The notes: a model not told the origin generated them from the letters alone. Counted from the stretch's first letter, positions 11,205-22,189 are shown. The stretch: DNA of 64,000 bases from Aspidapion aeneum (GCA_963576565.1 OY755042.1:15041272-15105271), one strand, 5' to 3'. A program made the numbers and translations.

Positions 11205-11880
11205 AAATATTGAACCGAACCGAACCGAACCAATCTAAGTTTTTAAAAACATCTTCTAGGGCCTGGTTAAATATTTTAGGGATAGATATTGTCTCCCCTT
11301 CTGACACCTCTTCTTATGTGGATTGGCTTAGTTCTTTCGTGGATTTTAATTGATATTGTTGCTTGACTATATATATTGGCTATTAAGTCTGTGTATATGC
11401 AATCTATTTGGCTATTAATTAAATATGCTTTTATTGCCCAGTGCTTAATGCTATCGGAAGCTTTTTCAAAGTGCATAAACGCAATATATATATTGGAATG
11501 TTGTATTTATTGGCAATTGGGATTTTCATGGTTAATAGGTGGTCAACTGTACTGAAACCTTATGGAAGGCTGCTTGTGGTTTTGATTAAGATCCGTCAAA
11601 TATTGTTGTTAATGTTTTTGTGAAAAGCTTATAAATTAAATTGAGAAGTTTTATAGGTTGATAGCTTTAGGTCTGCGCTATCGCCTTTCTTGTATAGAGT
11701 AATGGTTATTGATTACTTCCAGCCTCCTTGTTCAGGAGAATATGAAGGATATTAACTACAGTTTTACCACCGTATATTTCTGCCATTACTCGGTCTTTTT
11801 TAGCCTCCTATAATCACCTGAATTGTTCTAAGGAAGAACTAACTTTAGAACCCTAAACAAAACCTAACCCAAATCAAAAC
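11205..11880 (-). pseudogene. RTE-type LINE relic, reverse transcriptase core
   Basis: The minus strand reads, in broken frames, GFSTVDHLLTMKI, a degenerate phrase near FEKASDSIKHWAIKAY, IANIYSQATISIKIHE, RRGVRRGDNIYPKIFNQAL and EDVFKNLDW. This is RT motifs 2 to 4 of the RTE family, in the same order as the copy at 26026. It continues across the hAT-like element into 9130-9886. Near the element a 34-base piece present in the other copy is replaced by about 22 bases of AACCG pentamers. It is inactive. Confidence 0.85.
11213..11232. repeat. AACCG pentamer run at an RTE breakpoint
   Basis: Four tandem units of GAACC/AACCG. In the sister RTE copy the corresponding place (about 26730-26763) holds 34 different bases, so the run replaces deleted LINE sequence and does not belong to the LINE. 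Confidence 0.75.
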
Positions 11881-12872
11881 TAAATTTTATCGTAAGTGAA
11901 GCAAGTAGACGAAAACGTTTTGAATAAAATAGTCTTAGTAAGTCACGATGGTCAAAGAGTTCCTTGATGTTAACTTTGGGCATTTATGCTCAAAATGGTG
12001 CTTCGAAAAAATTTTGTGAAGAAATTGAAAGATCATGATAATTTTCTATGAAATGGAGAATGTTTAAGCTTCAGGTCACTAAGTAAGTGTTGAGTTGAAA
12101 TATGAATGTGCTACGGAGATAATAAAATACTACAGTTTTACAATATGTAAGCCTAATTTATAGATTTGTCTGCTATTAGAATCGAATGCTTGGTCTCACC
12201 CACTTTTTTAATGTCTTCATATTTTTCCTAAATTTGTAGAATACAAAAAAAACCGTGCGTTGTTTGGCAACTTCGTATGATTTAAAATCATGATTTAATG
12301 AACGACTTTCTGTCACAGTTTATAAAGCCCTCTGAAATTATGGGCTTTCTAGATAAGCTTAGTAAATTTTAAGTTGACATTTGAAAACTGGAAGATCGCA
12401 CATACATTAGAGATTGGTGTGTGTAAATAGTTGATCAATTTAAGAAACATTCTTATATTCTTTTAGTAATACCAAACAAATTTTAAATTTAAATAAAAAA
12501 TGAGTAAAACGTTACTAAACAGCGTTATAATTTGTATTTAAACAGTAAAAAAAAAACTAAAATAAAATATTTAGTGCGAAAAGGTCACTTTACCGCACTG
12601 GTGCAAAAAATATACATTACGGCACTCTTGTTTTTTTATGCGTGCGGTAAATTGACTATATTACACAAGTGTGGAAAAGTACAACATTCCGCACGCGAGT
12701 AGGAGAAATATCGATTTATTATAATTAGCCTTCTAAAAAGCGTTCTTAACATATTGGATTAAATTCACCTCTTTTATTTAATTTTCCTTTTTTTTAAATT
12801 TAACTGAGCTTTATTATATATCCAAAGGTCTGCAAAGAGTCCCTGGCGGATCTTGTACCATATCTAGAGTTT
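11881..12872. other. AT-rich stretch with a GTGCGG-rich island
   Basis: No gene is recognised. At about 12580-12710 the motifs TTACCGCACTG, GTGCGGTAA and TTCCGCACGCG recur in both orientations, which suggests a decayed small inverted-repeat element. Exact ends could not be found. Confidence 0.4.
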
Positions 12873-12983
12873 TCATTCCTCAAGCTGTACCCGTCTGGCA
12901 AAAAGATCCTCCTGCTCCTGGATCGTTTCCAAAATATCCCAAATGTTAAGTTTCCTCTTGATTCCTCTACATAAATCACGTCT
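12873..12983 (-). CDS. Candidate terminal exon fragment, unidentified
   Basis: On the minus strand a frame of about 35 codons ends with a stop and reads DLCRGIKRKLNIWDILETI then QEQEDLFARRVQLEE. It is preceded by a possible acceptor (CTAAAGTAG) and followed about 60 bases downstream by an AATAAA signal (complement at 12810-12815). The charged, helix-like composition differs from the Phe/Leu/Lys-rich random frames around it. I do not recognise the family. A plus-strand frame over the same bases is also open, so the strand is not certain. It could be the 3' end of a host gene, a retrocopy or a LINE tail. Confidence 0.25.
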   Translation of the reverse strand, partial: RRDLCRGIKRKLNIWDILETIQEQEDLFARRVQLEE

Positions 12984-13124
12984 CTACTTTAGAAGCCTGC
13001 TAGTGTTAGCTATTCAGATTTACATATTTGGTGTGTTGATTTCACACTTACCTCCATACCTGCAGTCGTCTTAGTAAATTAGGTACTCCTTGCATTTAGC
13101 AAGAGGTATAGCCTACTGCGGGCC

Positions 13125-13404
13125 CTAATAATCTGAGGGCGCGGCAGTGCCTCGCCAAGTTCGCGCGCCATAACCATCTTTTCTGGAAACATTTCAGCCG
13201 ATATTTGACCTACCTAACACTCTACTTCGGAATGAGCTACGAATCTCAAACTTTGCGTAGTCGTAGATCTCCATGGAGTTAACAACCCCTCTAAGTTTCA
13301 TGGAATTCCATAAAGTAGTAAAGTAGTTACGAAATTTCAAAAAACGTCGAAATTGCCACTCACCCACTGACTCACTCATGTATAGATCATCAATATTCTA
13401 CTGT
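13125..13404 (-). repeat. Composite repeat copy 1: conserved flank block
   Basis: This block recurs, inverted, at 19750-19990 and 41040-41330. Landmarks are GGTCAAATATGGGCTGAAATG, the phrase about ACTACTTTACTACTTTATG, and a short GAGT/CACT run (CTCACCCACTGACTCACTC) next to the satellite. A 61-codon minus frame spans it but is not preserved in the other copies, so it is treated as non-coding. Confidence 0.75.
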
Positions 13405-14570
13405 ACTTCCAGACATGCTACAAAGCTGAAATTTGGTAGACTGATAGAAATTATGACCAAACCCCTGGGAAAAATCAAAAAACCCCAAAATTTTAATTTA
13501 CTCCCCTCCCCTATACATTTAAAGTTATATAAAAGTAACATCGCCCACTTCCAGAAATGCTAGAGAGTTGAGCTTTGGCAGACTGATAGGAACTATGATA
13601 AAACTATAGGAAAAAATCAAAAAACCCCAAAATTTTAATTTACTCCCCTCCCCTATACATTTAGAGTTATGTTAAAGTAGCATTGCCCACTTCCAGAAAT
13701 GCTAGAGAGTTGAGCTTTGGTAGACTGATAGGAACTATGATAAAACTATAGGAAAAAATTAAAACACCCCAAAATTCTAATTTACTTCCCTCCCCTATAA
13801 ATGTAAAGTTAAGTAAAAGTAACATTGCCTACTTCCAGACATGCTAGAGAGCTGAGCTTTGGAAGACCGAAAAATTAAAACACCTCAAAATTCTAATTTA
13901 CTTCCTTCCCCTATAAATGTAAAGTTATGTAAAAGTAACACTGCCCACTTCCAGAAACGCTAGAGAGCTGAACTTTTTAAGACTGAAAGACAATATGATA
14001 AAACTATATAAAAAAATTTAAAAACACCAACATTTTAATTTACTTCCCTCCTATAAATTTAAATTTATAAAAAACTAACATTGCACGCTTCCAGAAACGC
14101 TAGAGAGCTGAGCATTGGAATGCTGATAGAAATTATGATAAAACCATGGGAAAAAATTTATAAAGTTCAATATTTTTATTTACTCTCCTCCCCTATAAAT
14201 GTAAAGTTATGCAAAAGTAACATTACCCACTTCCAGAAACGCTAGAGAGCTGAGCATTGAAAGACTGATAGGAACTATGATAGAACTATAGGACAAAATT
14301 TAAAAACATGACAATTTTAATTTATTTCCCTCTCCTATAAATATATTTATATAAAACTAACATTGCCCACTTCCAGAAACGCGAGAGAGCTGAGCATTGG
14401 AATGCTAATAGAAATTATGATAAAACCATGGGAAAAAATTTATAAGTCCAATATTTTCATTTACTCTCCTCCCCTATACATGTAAAGTTAAAGAGCTGAG
14501 CTTTGGAAGGCTAATAGGAACTACGATAAAACCATGGAAAAAAATTAAAAAACCTCAAAAATTTAAGTAA
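13405..14570 (+). repeat. Satellite array, about eight 141-bp units
   Basis: The marker ACTTCCAGAAAYGC falls at 13405, 13547, 13689, 13831, 13947, 14087, 14229 and 14369. This gives a unit of about 141 bp with one shortened unit of 116 bp and a partial last unit. Each unit contains GAGAGYTGAGCTTTGG, CTATGATAAAACTATAGG, an A-rich run and TACTCCCCTCCCCTATA. Copy 2 of the composite (19490-19750) has about two units and copy 3 (40900-41040) about one, so the array expands and contracts. Confidence 0.9.
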
Positions 14571-14656
14571 GGTATTGCAAAAGTTTTGAACAATATTCCG
14601 CATATTTTACTACTTTAAAAATTAAGTATTATCCAATTCCTTTAAAAAAGAAGTGA
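14571..14656 (+). repeat. Composite repeat copy 1: linker
   Basis: The 85-base linker with GTATTGCAAAAG and AACAATATTCCGCATATT joins satellite and fold-back. It is found inverted between the same two modules at 19381-19490 and 40810-40880, so the modules form a single transposing or co-amplified unit. Confidence 0.75.
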
Positions 14657-15030
14657 AATCATAACAAAAACATTTCATGTAAAAAAAGGCCAAGTACGCG
14701 AAAATGGCATTCCGTAAAAAGAATTGAGATAAAAGTAAAGCCAAGTTCTCCAATACAAATTTCAAAATGAAAGGTTCTTACTAGTTTGGAAATATTTTTC
14801 TAAACTTGGGTATTACGGCTGTAAATGACTCTTAGGCACAGTGCTAAATTGAACATAAAGAAGTTTGGTTGTAATAGCAAAGTTTTAAAAAATATTTCCA
14901 AACTAGTAAGAACCTTTCATTTTGAAATTTGTATTGGAGAACTTGGCTTTACTTTTATCTCAATTCTTTTTACGGAATGCCATTTTCGCGTACTTGGCCT
15001 TTTTTTACATGAAATGTTTTTGTTATGATT
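14657..15030. mobile_element. Fold-back element, copy 1, intact arms
   Basis: The left arm (14657 to about 14808) and right arm (about 14885-15030) are inverted copies with hardly a mismatch by eye. They start ATCATAACAAAAACATTTC and run through CCAAGTACGCGAAAATGG, GAATTGAGATAAAAG and CTTACTAGTTTGGAAAT. The about 75-base centre includes ATGACTCTTAGGCACAGTGC. It is non-coding; frames in the arms are mirror images of each other. Other copies are at 15897 (split by the jockey LINE), 40348 and 42135. Confidence 0.9.
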
Positions 15031-15896
15031 ACGTTTTCAAAAAATATTTGATACATTTAAATCGATATATTGTACCTACTGCGTCTGTCTGCTCGGGACA
15101 TTAAACCACACCGAATATTTGCGGTTTTAACGGCTTTTCTAAATAATTTTTTTTAAATTATTATTTTGTTTTTTTAAATTTTTTGTACCTAAACTCGTAA
15201 AACAAATGCCATTGCGTTTCTTCGTTTGGCGATTCTAAGAGAATCTAATTATCGCAGAAAGAAAAACAAACTATAAAATAGCTCCACTAACACGTAATCT
15301 TAAACTTCCTCTCGGTCTTCATTGTTAACAGGTTAAACTATGAAACAGTTAAATACCTACACGAAAAGTTTCCGTTATAGTTTATTTACTTTATATAATA
15401 GGTTCCCCTCTTAAATCTGAAAACATTAAAAATGCTGTGAATATACAGCAACAAACGACGTGTTAATGTAGGCCAGCGTAAAATATAGATCGTTATCTGG
15501 ATAGGCATTTTTGTTTCCCGTCTTTGAATGTTGCCTTACTGTGTTTTTATTAGCGAAGAAACAACGGTTCTAGTTTATTGGTAGCCTTTTGTCATTAAGT
15601 TCTTATACCCATATAATTTATTATATAGTGCATTAAAATATATTGGCAAAGGGGTTTTCTTTAAAGCACCGTCAGCTGCTGACTTGGCCTTGATGGCAAA
15701 TAGTTCGTTCACTTCAAGACACTTATTTGAATTGCCTGTAAAATTTATACTTCTTTCACTAAAGTCATTAGGGAAAATTGTGCGACTTTAAAATTCTTTT
15801 GCAAAATAATTATCGTAGTCAAGCAAAATTAATCATTAGTGAAATTTTTCAAGTATATTGTATCGAAGAATACTAATTAAAACATAAGAAAAGGTG
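15031..15896. other. Spacer between inverted copies of the composite repeat
   Basis: No gene or repeat is recognised. The stretch separates composite copy 1 (plus) from copy 2 (inverted). The whole 13125-19990 region could therefore be one large inverted structure, or two independent insertions. Confidence 0.45.
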
Positions 15897-16218
15897 TATC
15901 ATAACAAAAACCTTTCATGTAAAAAAAGCCAAGTACGCGAATTTGGTATTCCGTAAAAAGAATTGAGATAAAAGTAAAGCTAAGTTCTCTAATCCAAATA
16001 TCAAAATAAAAGGTTCTTACTAGTTTGGAAATGTTTTTTGAAACTTTGCTATTACAGCCAAACTTCTTTACGTTCAATTTAGCTCTGTGCCTAAGAGTCA
16101 TTTGCAGCCGTAATACCCACGTTTAGAAAAACATTTCTAAACTAGTAAGAACCTTTCACTTTGACATTTGTATTGGAGAACTTGGCTTTACTTTTATCTC
16201 AATTTTTTTATGGAATAC
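15897..16218. mobile_element. Fold-back element, copy 2, left part (split by LINE)
   Basis: Matches copy 1 from ATCATAACAAAAACC through the centre and most of the right arm. The sequence stops at TTTATGGAATACC, where the jockey-like LINE begins. The arm resumes at TTTCGCGTACTTGCC (about 19334-19380). In intact copies these two points are separated by only a few bases (GGAATGCCATTTTCGCG), so the LINE inserted here. Confidence 0.85.
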
Positions 16219-19200
16219 CAGAACTGAGTAGCGCTAAGTGGTATCACCACGTTCCGCTACTGCGCTGGCAGTCCGGTTCCAACAATGAGTAACAGATAGC
16301 ATGATGGCGCCTCCAAGATCAAAATATTCCGGAGGTAAAATACCCGACCACTCGGATCTCCGGGCGTCGGGTGATCCTGGGGGTCCTTCATGCAAAGATA
16401 TTAAAAGAAGACCAAAAACTCAACTCAGAATTGATTTTAGCAATATAAGAGGATTAAGTACCAACATGAATTCAGTTCACCAACATCTTGAAGAACAAAG
16501 ACCTGACATCCTTGTTCTCACTGAAACTAAAATCAGTTCTGCAACACCTATTGTGAGCTATCTTTATCCCGGCTATGACCTACACCACCGATTTCGACAC
16601 AATTTTGGGATTTGTGTGTACATTAAAAATGACCTTTCATGTCATCGAGAGGAGAAGCTAGAACCAGCGAACCTCGATATCATATGGCTAAAATTCACCT
16701 CAAAGTCATCGACCAAGTTCATCTGCTGCCTCTACCGACCGCCAAGTAACACCGAGTATCAAAACTTTTTTGCGACATTATCCGAAAACTGTGATAGTAT
16801 ACAGTCTAACTATCCACATGCGGAAATTGTTTTTTAGGCGATTTCAACGTCCACAATATACCCTGGTTAAAACACCACAACAAAACAGATAATGAAGGCA
16901 GGGAAGCAGAAGCTTTTGCCATAAGTTGTGGTCTAACGCAGCTTGTCGATGAACCTACCCGTATCTCAGAAAGGGGTGAATTTGCAGCGCTTTTAGACTT
17001 GTTCCTAACTACAAATCCTGACTCGTACACAATTCAAGTAGATCCCCCACTTGGTTCATCCGATCATAAACTTATAATAACAAAGTGCGAAATGCTCATA
17101 CCACCAAGCCAACAATCACTTCCTCGTAAAATGTGGCACTATAAATCGGCAAAATGGAATTACCTTAAGCAGTTTTACCTGGATTTTCCATGGCAAGAGG
17201 TTTGCTTTAAAACAGCTGATCCCACTATCTGCTGTAATGAAATAACAAAAGTAATCTTATCTGGAATGGATGCATATATCCCACATACAATAAAACGCAG
17301 AGCAAATGCAAAACATTGGTTCAACGGCCAGTGTCAAACGGCTGTACAGAAAAAACACAGAGCATATAACCTTTGGAAACGAAAACAAACCGCTCACAAC
17401 CACACAGAATTTATAGAAGCCAGAAATAGTTGCAAAATTACTATTGACGCCGCCAAAGAAACATACAATCAAAGAATAAAAAACAGGTTGCTGAATTGTC
17501 CAAGTAGTTCTAGGTCCTTTTGGTCACTTGCAAAAGCTGTTGGATCAAACTTCACCAAGTCATCCATACCACCACTTACAGATAAAAATACTCACTTAGC
17601 CACAACATCAGAGGAAAAAGCCAATATGCTGGCCAAAATCTTTTCCTACAACTCAAACCTAACAGTGCCAAATGGAAAAACTCCACCGTTCATTGGAAGG
17701 GTTTCCCACAGTATGCCAGAGGTACCCTTTTGTCACAGAGAAATACGAAAATCCCTTAAAAAGTTGGATACAAACAAAGCAATGGGTCCAGATGGCATTC
17801 CCGCGATAGTACTCAAAAATTGTGCTAACGAACTCACCCCAACTTTCGCTAAATTATTCAATTTATCTTACAGGCAAGGAGTATATCCATCATCATGGAA
17901 GTCTGCCGCAGTACAACCTATTCCAAAGAAAGGAAAAAAGACAGATCCGTTAAACTATAGACCAATTGCTCTACTTCCGGTGATATCAAAAGTAATGGAA
18001 AGAGTTGTGAACAATCACCTAACCAAGTACTTGGAAAAGTACAAAATTATCAACGACAAGCAATACGGATTTCGAAAATATAGGTCAACTGGCGATTTAC
18101 TTACATACGTCACTCACTTATGGCAGAAAGCGATTGAGTTACGGGGCGAAACAAGAACAATTGCCTTAGATATATCAAAAGCATTCGATAAAGTCTGGCA
18201 TGAAAATCTCCTCAACAAGCTCAAAGCAATGGGATTGTCGCCGAAACTTTGCACTTGGTTTGAAAGTTACCTTAAGGATAGATCCATTTATGTTGCACTG
18301 GATGGCCGGAACTCCAACTCTTACCAAATAAATGCTGGTGTGCCACAGGGAGCAATCCTTTCGCCAACACTTTTTCTGATTTACATAAATGATCTCATAG
18401 ATAAAACAGTAAATCCACTTTATTGCTTTGCAGATGATGGCAATGTAGTCTCCTCAGTCATACCACCCACTCAGTGTCTATCCGCACGTGAATTCCATCA
18501 TCTTAGACTAACTCAAATATCGCAGATAAATAACGACCTGGAGATAATAGAGGACTGGGGCAACAAAAACCTTGTACAGTTTAACGCGCAGAAAACCCAA
18601 GCAGCCCTGTTTTCAAAAAAGACCAGCACCGGTGAGCCAAACATCATGTTATCTGGAAGTGCTGTCACATTGCAGAGCCAGTTGAACATCTTAGGAGTCA
18701 CTGCAGAGACCAACATGTCTTGGCACAGTCACGTGGCAGATATAGCTAAAAGGGCGTCCCAAAAGCTTGGGGTGCTGTTTCGTACAAGACATCTGTATAC
18801 ACCAAGCCAACTGCTGACACTCTACAAAGCCCAGATTCGACCAACTATGGAGTACTGCTCACATATATGGAGTGCGGCACCCAAACATACCTTAATGCTT
18901 TTGAACACCGTGCAAAAACGAGCTATCAAGCTGATCAATGACCCCGCACTTACCCGTAGCTTGGATAGTCTCGAACATCGAAGAACTGTGGGCGATCTAT
19001 CTCTCTTCTACAGGTATTATCACGGAAAATGCTCTGAAGAGTTGGCACATATGATCCCCCCGGGAGTAGCACCTACTAGGCGAACACGTCAAACAGACGG
19101 TAACCATCAATTTACTGTCAAAATAGAGGCACCAAGAACCTCGTTATATCAGAATTCATATCTCTGGAGAACAGCATCGCTGTGGAATAAACTCCCTGCG

Positions 19201-19332
19201 ACAGTTTTCCCTGCAGGTTACAACCTGAACCGTTTCAAAACCAACACACACCAACATTTCCGCGCACTGGCCGCTTCTCGAGCGTAATAGGGATCCCCTT
19301 GCGAGTGCGCTTAACCGTAAAAAAAAAAAAAA
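16219..19332 (+). mobile_element. Jockey-like non-LTR retrotransposon, copy 1
   Basis: About 3.1 kb ending in GCGCTTAACCGT plus an A run of about 14. The shared start is CCAGAACTGAGTAGCGC. Copy 2 (27237-30513) has about 65 more 5' bases, so copy 1 is slightly 5'-truncated. It encodes an apurinic-type endonuclease followed by a reverse transcriptase. No ORF1 (gag-like) protein is seen. It sits inside fold-back copy 2 with no obvious target duplication; a few target bases seem lost. The high similarity to copy 2, allowing for that copy's damage, suggests recent activity of the family. Confidence 0.93.
16301..19287 (+). pseudogene. Endonuclease-reverse transcriptase of jockey-like LINE, one frameshift
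   Basis: The first frame (16301-16837) starts MMAPPRSKYSGGK and carries the endonuclease: DFSNIRGLSTNMN, LVLTETKIS and CCLYRPPS. It stops at a TAG because the T run at 16830-16835 has six Ts; copy 2 has seven and stays open. After the shift come the LGDFN phrase and, in the frame from 16999, GSSDHK (residues 19-24). RT motifs follow: NKAMGPDGIPA, NYRPIALLPVISKVMERV, LDISKAFDKVWHENL (catalytic Asp about residue 391), GVPQGAILSPTLF and FADDG (residues 477-481). A thumb-like region (PTMEYCSHIWSAAPKH) completes the protein, which ends with a TAA/TAG pair. FADDG replaces the commoner Y/F-ADD-D/T context. Total about 995 codons, normal for a LINE ORF2. The clade (jockey versus CR1-like) is inferred by eye. 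Confidence 0.92.
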
Positions 19333-19380
19333 GTTTCGCGTACTTGCCTTTTTTTACATAAAATGTTTTTTTATGATTTC
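19333..19380. mobile_element. Fold-back element, copy 2, end of right arm
   Basis: TTTCGCGTACTTGCC through TTATGATTTC completes the arm interrupted at 16218. Together the two parts show that the LINE is younger than the fold-back. Confidence 0.8.
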
Positions 19381-19990
19381 ATTTTTTTTAAATGAATTTA
19401 ATAATATTTAATTTTTAAAGTAGTAAAACATGCGGAATATTGTTCAAAACTTATGCAATGCCTTATTTAAAATTTTGAGGTTTTTAAATTTTTTCCCATG
19501 GTTTTATCATAGTTCCTATCATTCTTCCCAAGCTCAGCTCTATAGCGTTTTTGGAAGTAAACAATATTACTTTTTACATAACTTTACGTGTATAGGGTTC
19601 CCTCCCGTTTCCGGAAGTGGGCAATGTTACTTTTACATAACTTTACATGTATAGGGGAGGGGAGTGAATTAGAATTTTGGGGTTTTTTGATCTTTTTCAG
19701 GGGTTTTGTCATAATTTCTATTAGTCTGCCAAATTTCAGCTTTGTAACGTGTCTGGAAGTACAGTAGAATTTTGATGATCTATACATGAGTGAGTGAGTG
19801 AGTGGCAATTTCGACGTTTTTCGAAATCTCGTAACTACTTTACTACTTTATGAAAGTCCATGAAACTTAGAGGCGTTTTGGAAGTTGTTAACTCTATAAA
19901 GATCTACGACTGGGCAAGGTTTAAGATTCGTAGCTCATTCCGAAGTAGAGTTTTAGATCGATTAAATATGGGCTGAAATGTTTCAAGAAA
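19381..19990 (-). repeat. Composite repeat copy 2: linker, two satellite units, flank block
   Basis: Inverted order relative to copy 1: linker (AATATGCGGAATATTG type) at 19381-19490, satellite units with marker TGGAAGT near 19551, 19612 and 19752, a GAGTGAGTGAGTG run, and the flank block ending TATGGGCTGAAATGTTTC. It has only about two satellite units versus eight in copy 1. Confidence 0.8.
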
Positions 19991-21616
19991 AAATTATCAG
20001 ACACAAACTAACTCTTACTACAAAAACTCGCAGATGGTTCTGTCGGACAATAGTCTTATTTTAAAATGATCTGAGAAGAATTTGGTAATATACATTACGT
20101 CAAGCAGTGTTACTTAAAGTCTATTTAGTATTTGCTACTCGTGGATTGCCAAAATGTATGATATCCATTAAATGGGTCTTAATTTGTTGCCAAATATGTA
20201 AAGCATGTCTGTACATTAAACACTGTAAAATTAAATCTCTCTATCATCCTGTATCAAACGAATAAGCTTAGCAAGGTACTCTGGACGCTGAAACTGAGTC
20301 TGTGGTTTAAGATCTTAAAATTGGTTAAAAATTCTGGAGGAGAAGAATTGATAATAGTGACGAGACTGCTGAACAATACTCCACTAATTCTCCAAAAAGC
20401 ATTGCTAAACTTTTACACCTTAGTGTGTACTAAAATCAAATCCTGGTATTTAAGATTATGTTTTAATTTATTAGCAATAAAAAGCAATTTTTGCACTTTT
20501 ATTTAAATAAGTTAGTAAGTTTGTTAATTAAAATGAATGTGCTCATAACAAAACTTAAAGTAAGAGATACAACTTAGCCAGACAAAAATGACTTTGCAAG
20601 AAAAACGCTCAGAGAGTTTCAAAATAAGACATGACATACCAAAAGAATATGTTTAATGGCTGTGATGTTATTTTTACTATCTACGCAGATTTGGTAATAC
20701 TCATCAAGACAAGTGATCGCTGTAATAATGCTTTTTAGAACATAGGTATTTTATGCATATTTTATTTCTGTATATTACGATTGATTCTTTAATAAAACAA
20801 CGAATATCATTTTTTCTTAGCGCATCTTTTATAATATCTAAAATAAGAAGCCACCAATTAGATACCTCTACCTAAATCAATTAACAATAAATCTATAAAT
20901 ACTCTTGATGCAACAGACTACATAAAAATACGTGTTTTTATTTTTAATTATTAGTGTTTTTTTATTTAAAATCATGATTTTGGTTTTATTATTTATTTTT
21001 TGAAGCATACTTATTTTTAGATACTTTGGTACTTAGTTCCGTATTCATTTAATAGCTACATGCTTAAATATACTAATTTTTAAATGGTATACATTACTTA
21101 AAAATATTGCTGGCAAATTATTGTTGGTAAGTTTTAAGAAAAACTATGTTTATAAAAATAAGTTATTAACACTATCCATTCTTTAAATTAGGGAAAAAGG
21201 ATAAATCTTCCTCGAATACATGCAACTGATTGGTCGATGCATGTTATTTCATACTAATAACATTATTTTCGATGGAAAATGTTGGCTTTGATTCCTAGAA
21301 CAACTTTCATTCAAAATAATACCAACTGTGGCAATAGGGATAATAATCTCCGAGCCGTCACGTGCTATGCGACAAGACCTCTAATGCGCAAGCTTTTTAA
21401 GCCAACTGATGAGTAATGAAGAACGCGAGATGCTATTGGTCAAGACAAGTCATATCGCATAACACGCGACCACTTTAACATTATTCAACGTCTGCTATTG
21501 GCAAAAGCATGAGATGTGATGTAATCATATCGTTCACTTACGAGAATAGAGCCCCAGGTGTGTGTATTAGGGAAGTTTTCTCTATTTTTCCTAATTTGGA
21601 GTATAGATACACTGGT
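19991..21616. other. AT-rich stretch, no gene recognised
   Basis: No protein-like frame or dispersed repeat is recognised. The last 300 bases (21340-21600) are slightly richer in GC and precede the candidate signal-peptide exon. A promoter or 5' untranslated exon could lie here, but I see no definite element. Confidence 0.4.
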
Positions 21617-21751
21617 AAGAAAAGAAAAGAAAAGAAAAGAAAAGAAAAGAAAAGAAAAGAAAAGAAAAGAAAAGAAAAGAAAAGAAAAGAAAAGAAAAGA
21701 AAAGAAAAGAAAAGAAAAGAAAAGAAAAGAAAAGAAAAGAAAAGAAAAGAA
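21617..21751. repeat. AAAAG microsatellite, about 27 units
   Basis: An uninterrupted run of the pentamer AAAAG (CTTTT on the other strand) covers 135 bases. It creates long but meaningless KEKKR and SFLFF frames on both strands. Confidence 0.98.
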
Positions 21752-21956
21752 AAAATAAAATGTAACCTTTTTCGTTGAGAGGGCTGTGTTTGTCCCAAAT
21801 ATTTTTAAAGACATGCCTAAACCAATATTTATTAAAAAACACTTGGCATTTGAAATATAAATTTCTAGTATTCATAAGGGGCGTTGATGTCTCTTTGCTT
21901 TGTATTTCTATTAAAATACCAGATCATATAATTAATATTTATATTTTTATTTTTAG

Positions 21957-22018
21957 CGAAAATGAAGATCATTCTTCCGCTAGTCGTTTGGATATGGCTT
22001 TTCCACGTATCGTTAACG
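21957..22018 (+). CDS. Candidate signal-peptide exon of an unidentified secreted protein
   Basis: A pyrimidine tract and acceptor (TATTTTTATTTTTAG) lead into CGAAA and an ATG at 21962. Nineteen codons follow (MKIILPLVVWIWLFHVSLT), then a strong donor GTAAGTG exactly at the codon boundary (phase 0). The peptide has the classical layout of a secretory signal: one Lys near the start, a hydrophobic core of about 11 residues, then a small-polar end. This would be the first coding exon, with a 5' untranslated exon upstream and the mature protein encoded past a long intron. I could not identify the next exon in this window. Its position beside, and not inside, any repeat supports a host gene. A chance match cannot be excluded. 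Confidence 0.45.
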
Positions 22019-22189
22019 GTAAGTGACACTCAGCATCCTTTATATAGGAAGTATGTTACTTTTTAAAAATGTTAGGAGTAACCAAAGAAATTCATTTAGT
22101 TGAATGTTTTTGGGAGTAACATATTTGCTAATCAATTCTATTTAGGTATCCAAATAAAAAAAGGGCCTACGTGCCTTTTATAACTGTTT

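Noticed and set aside
13405..14570. CRISPR-like regular array
   Set aside because: Whole 141-bp units repeat with no unique spacers, in a eukaryotic repeat context. It is a satellite.
14825..16101. Small MTLRHSAKLN and MTLRHRAKLN proteins
   Set aside because: Nearly identical frames in opposite orientation arise because both come from the same fold-back repeat.
21509..21875. Long KEKKR and SFLFF reading frames on both strands
   Set aside because: They are translations of the AAAAG microsatellite and have no independent coding evidence.
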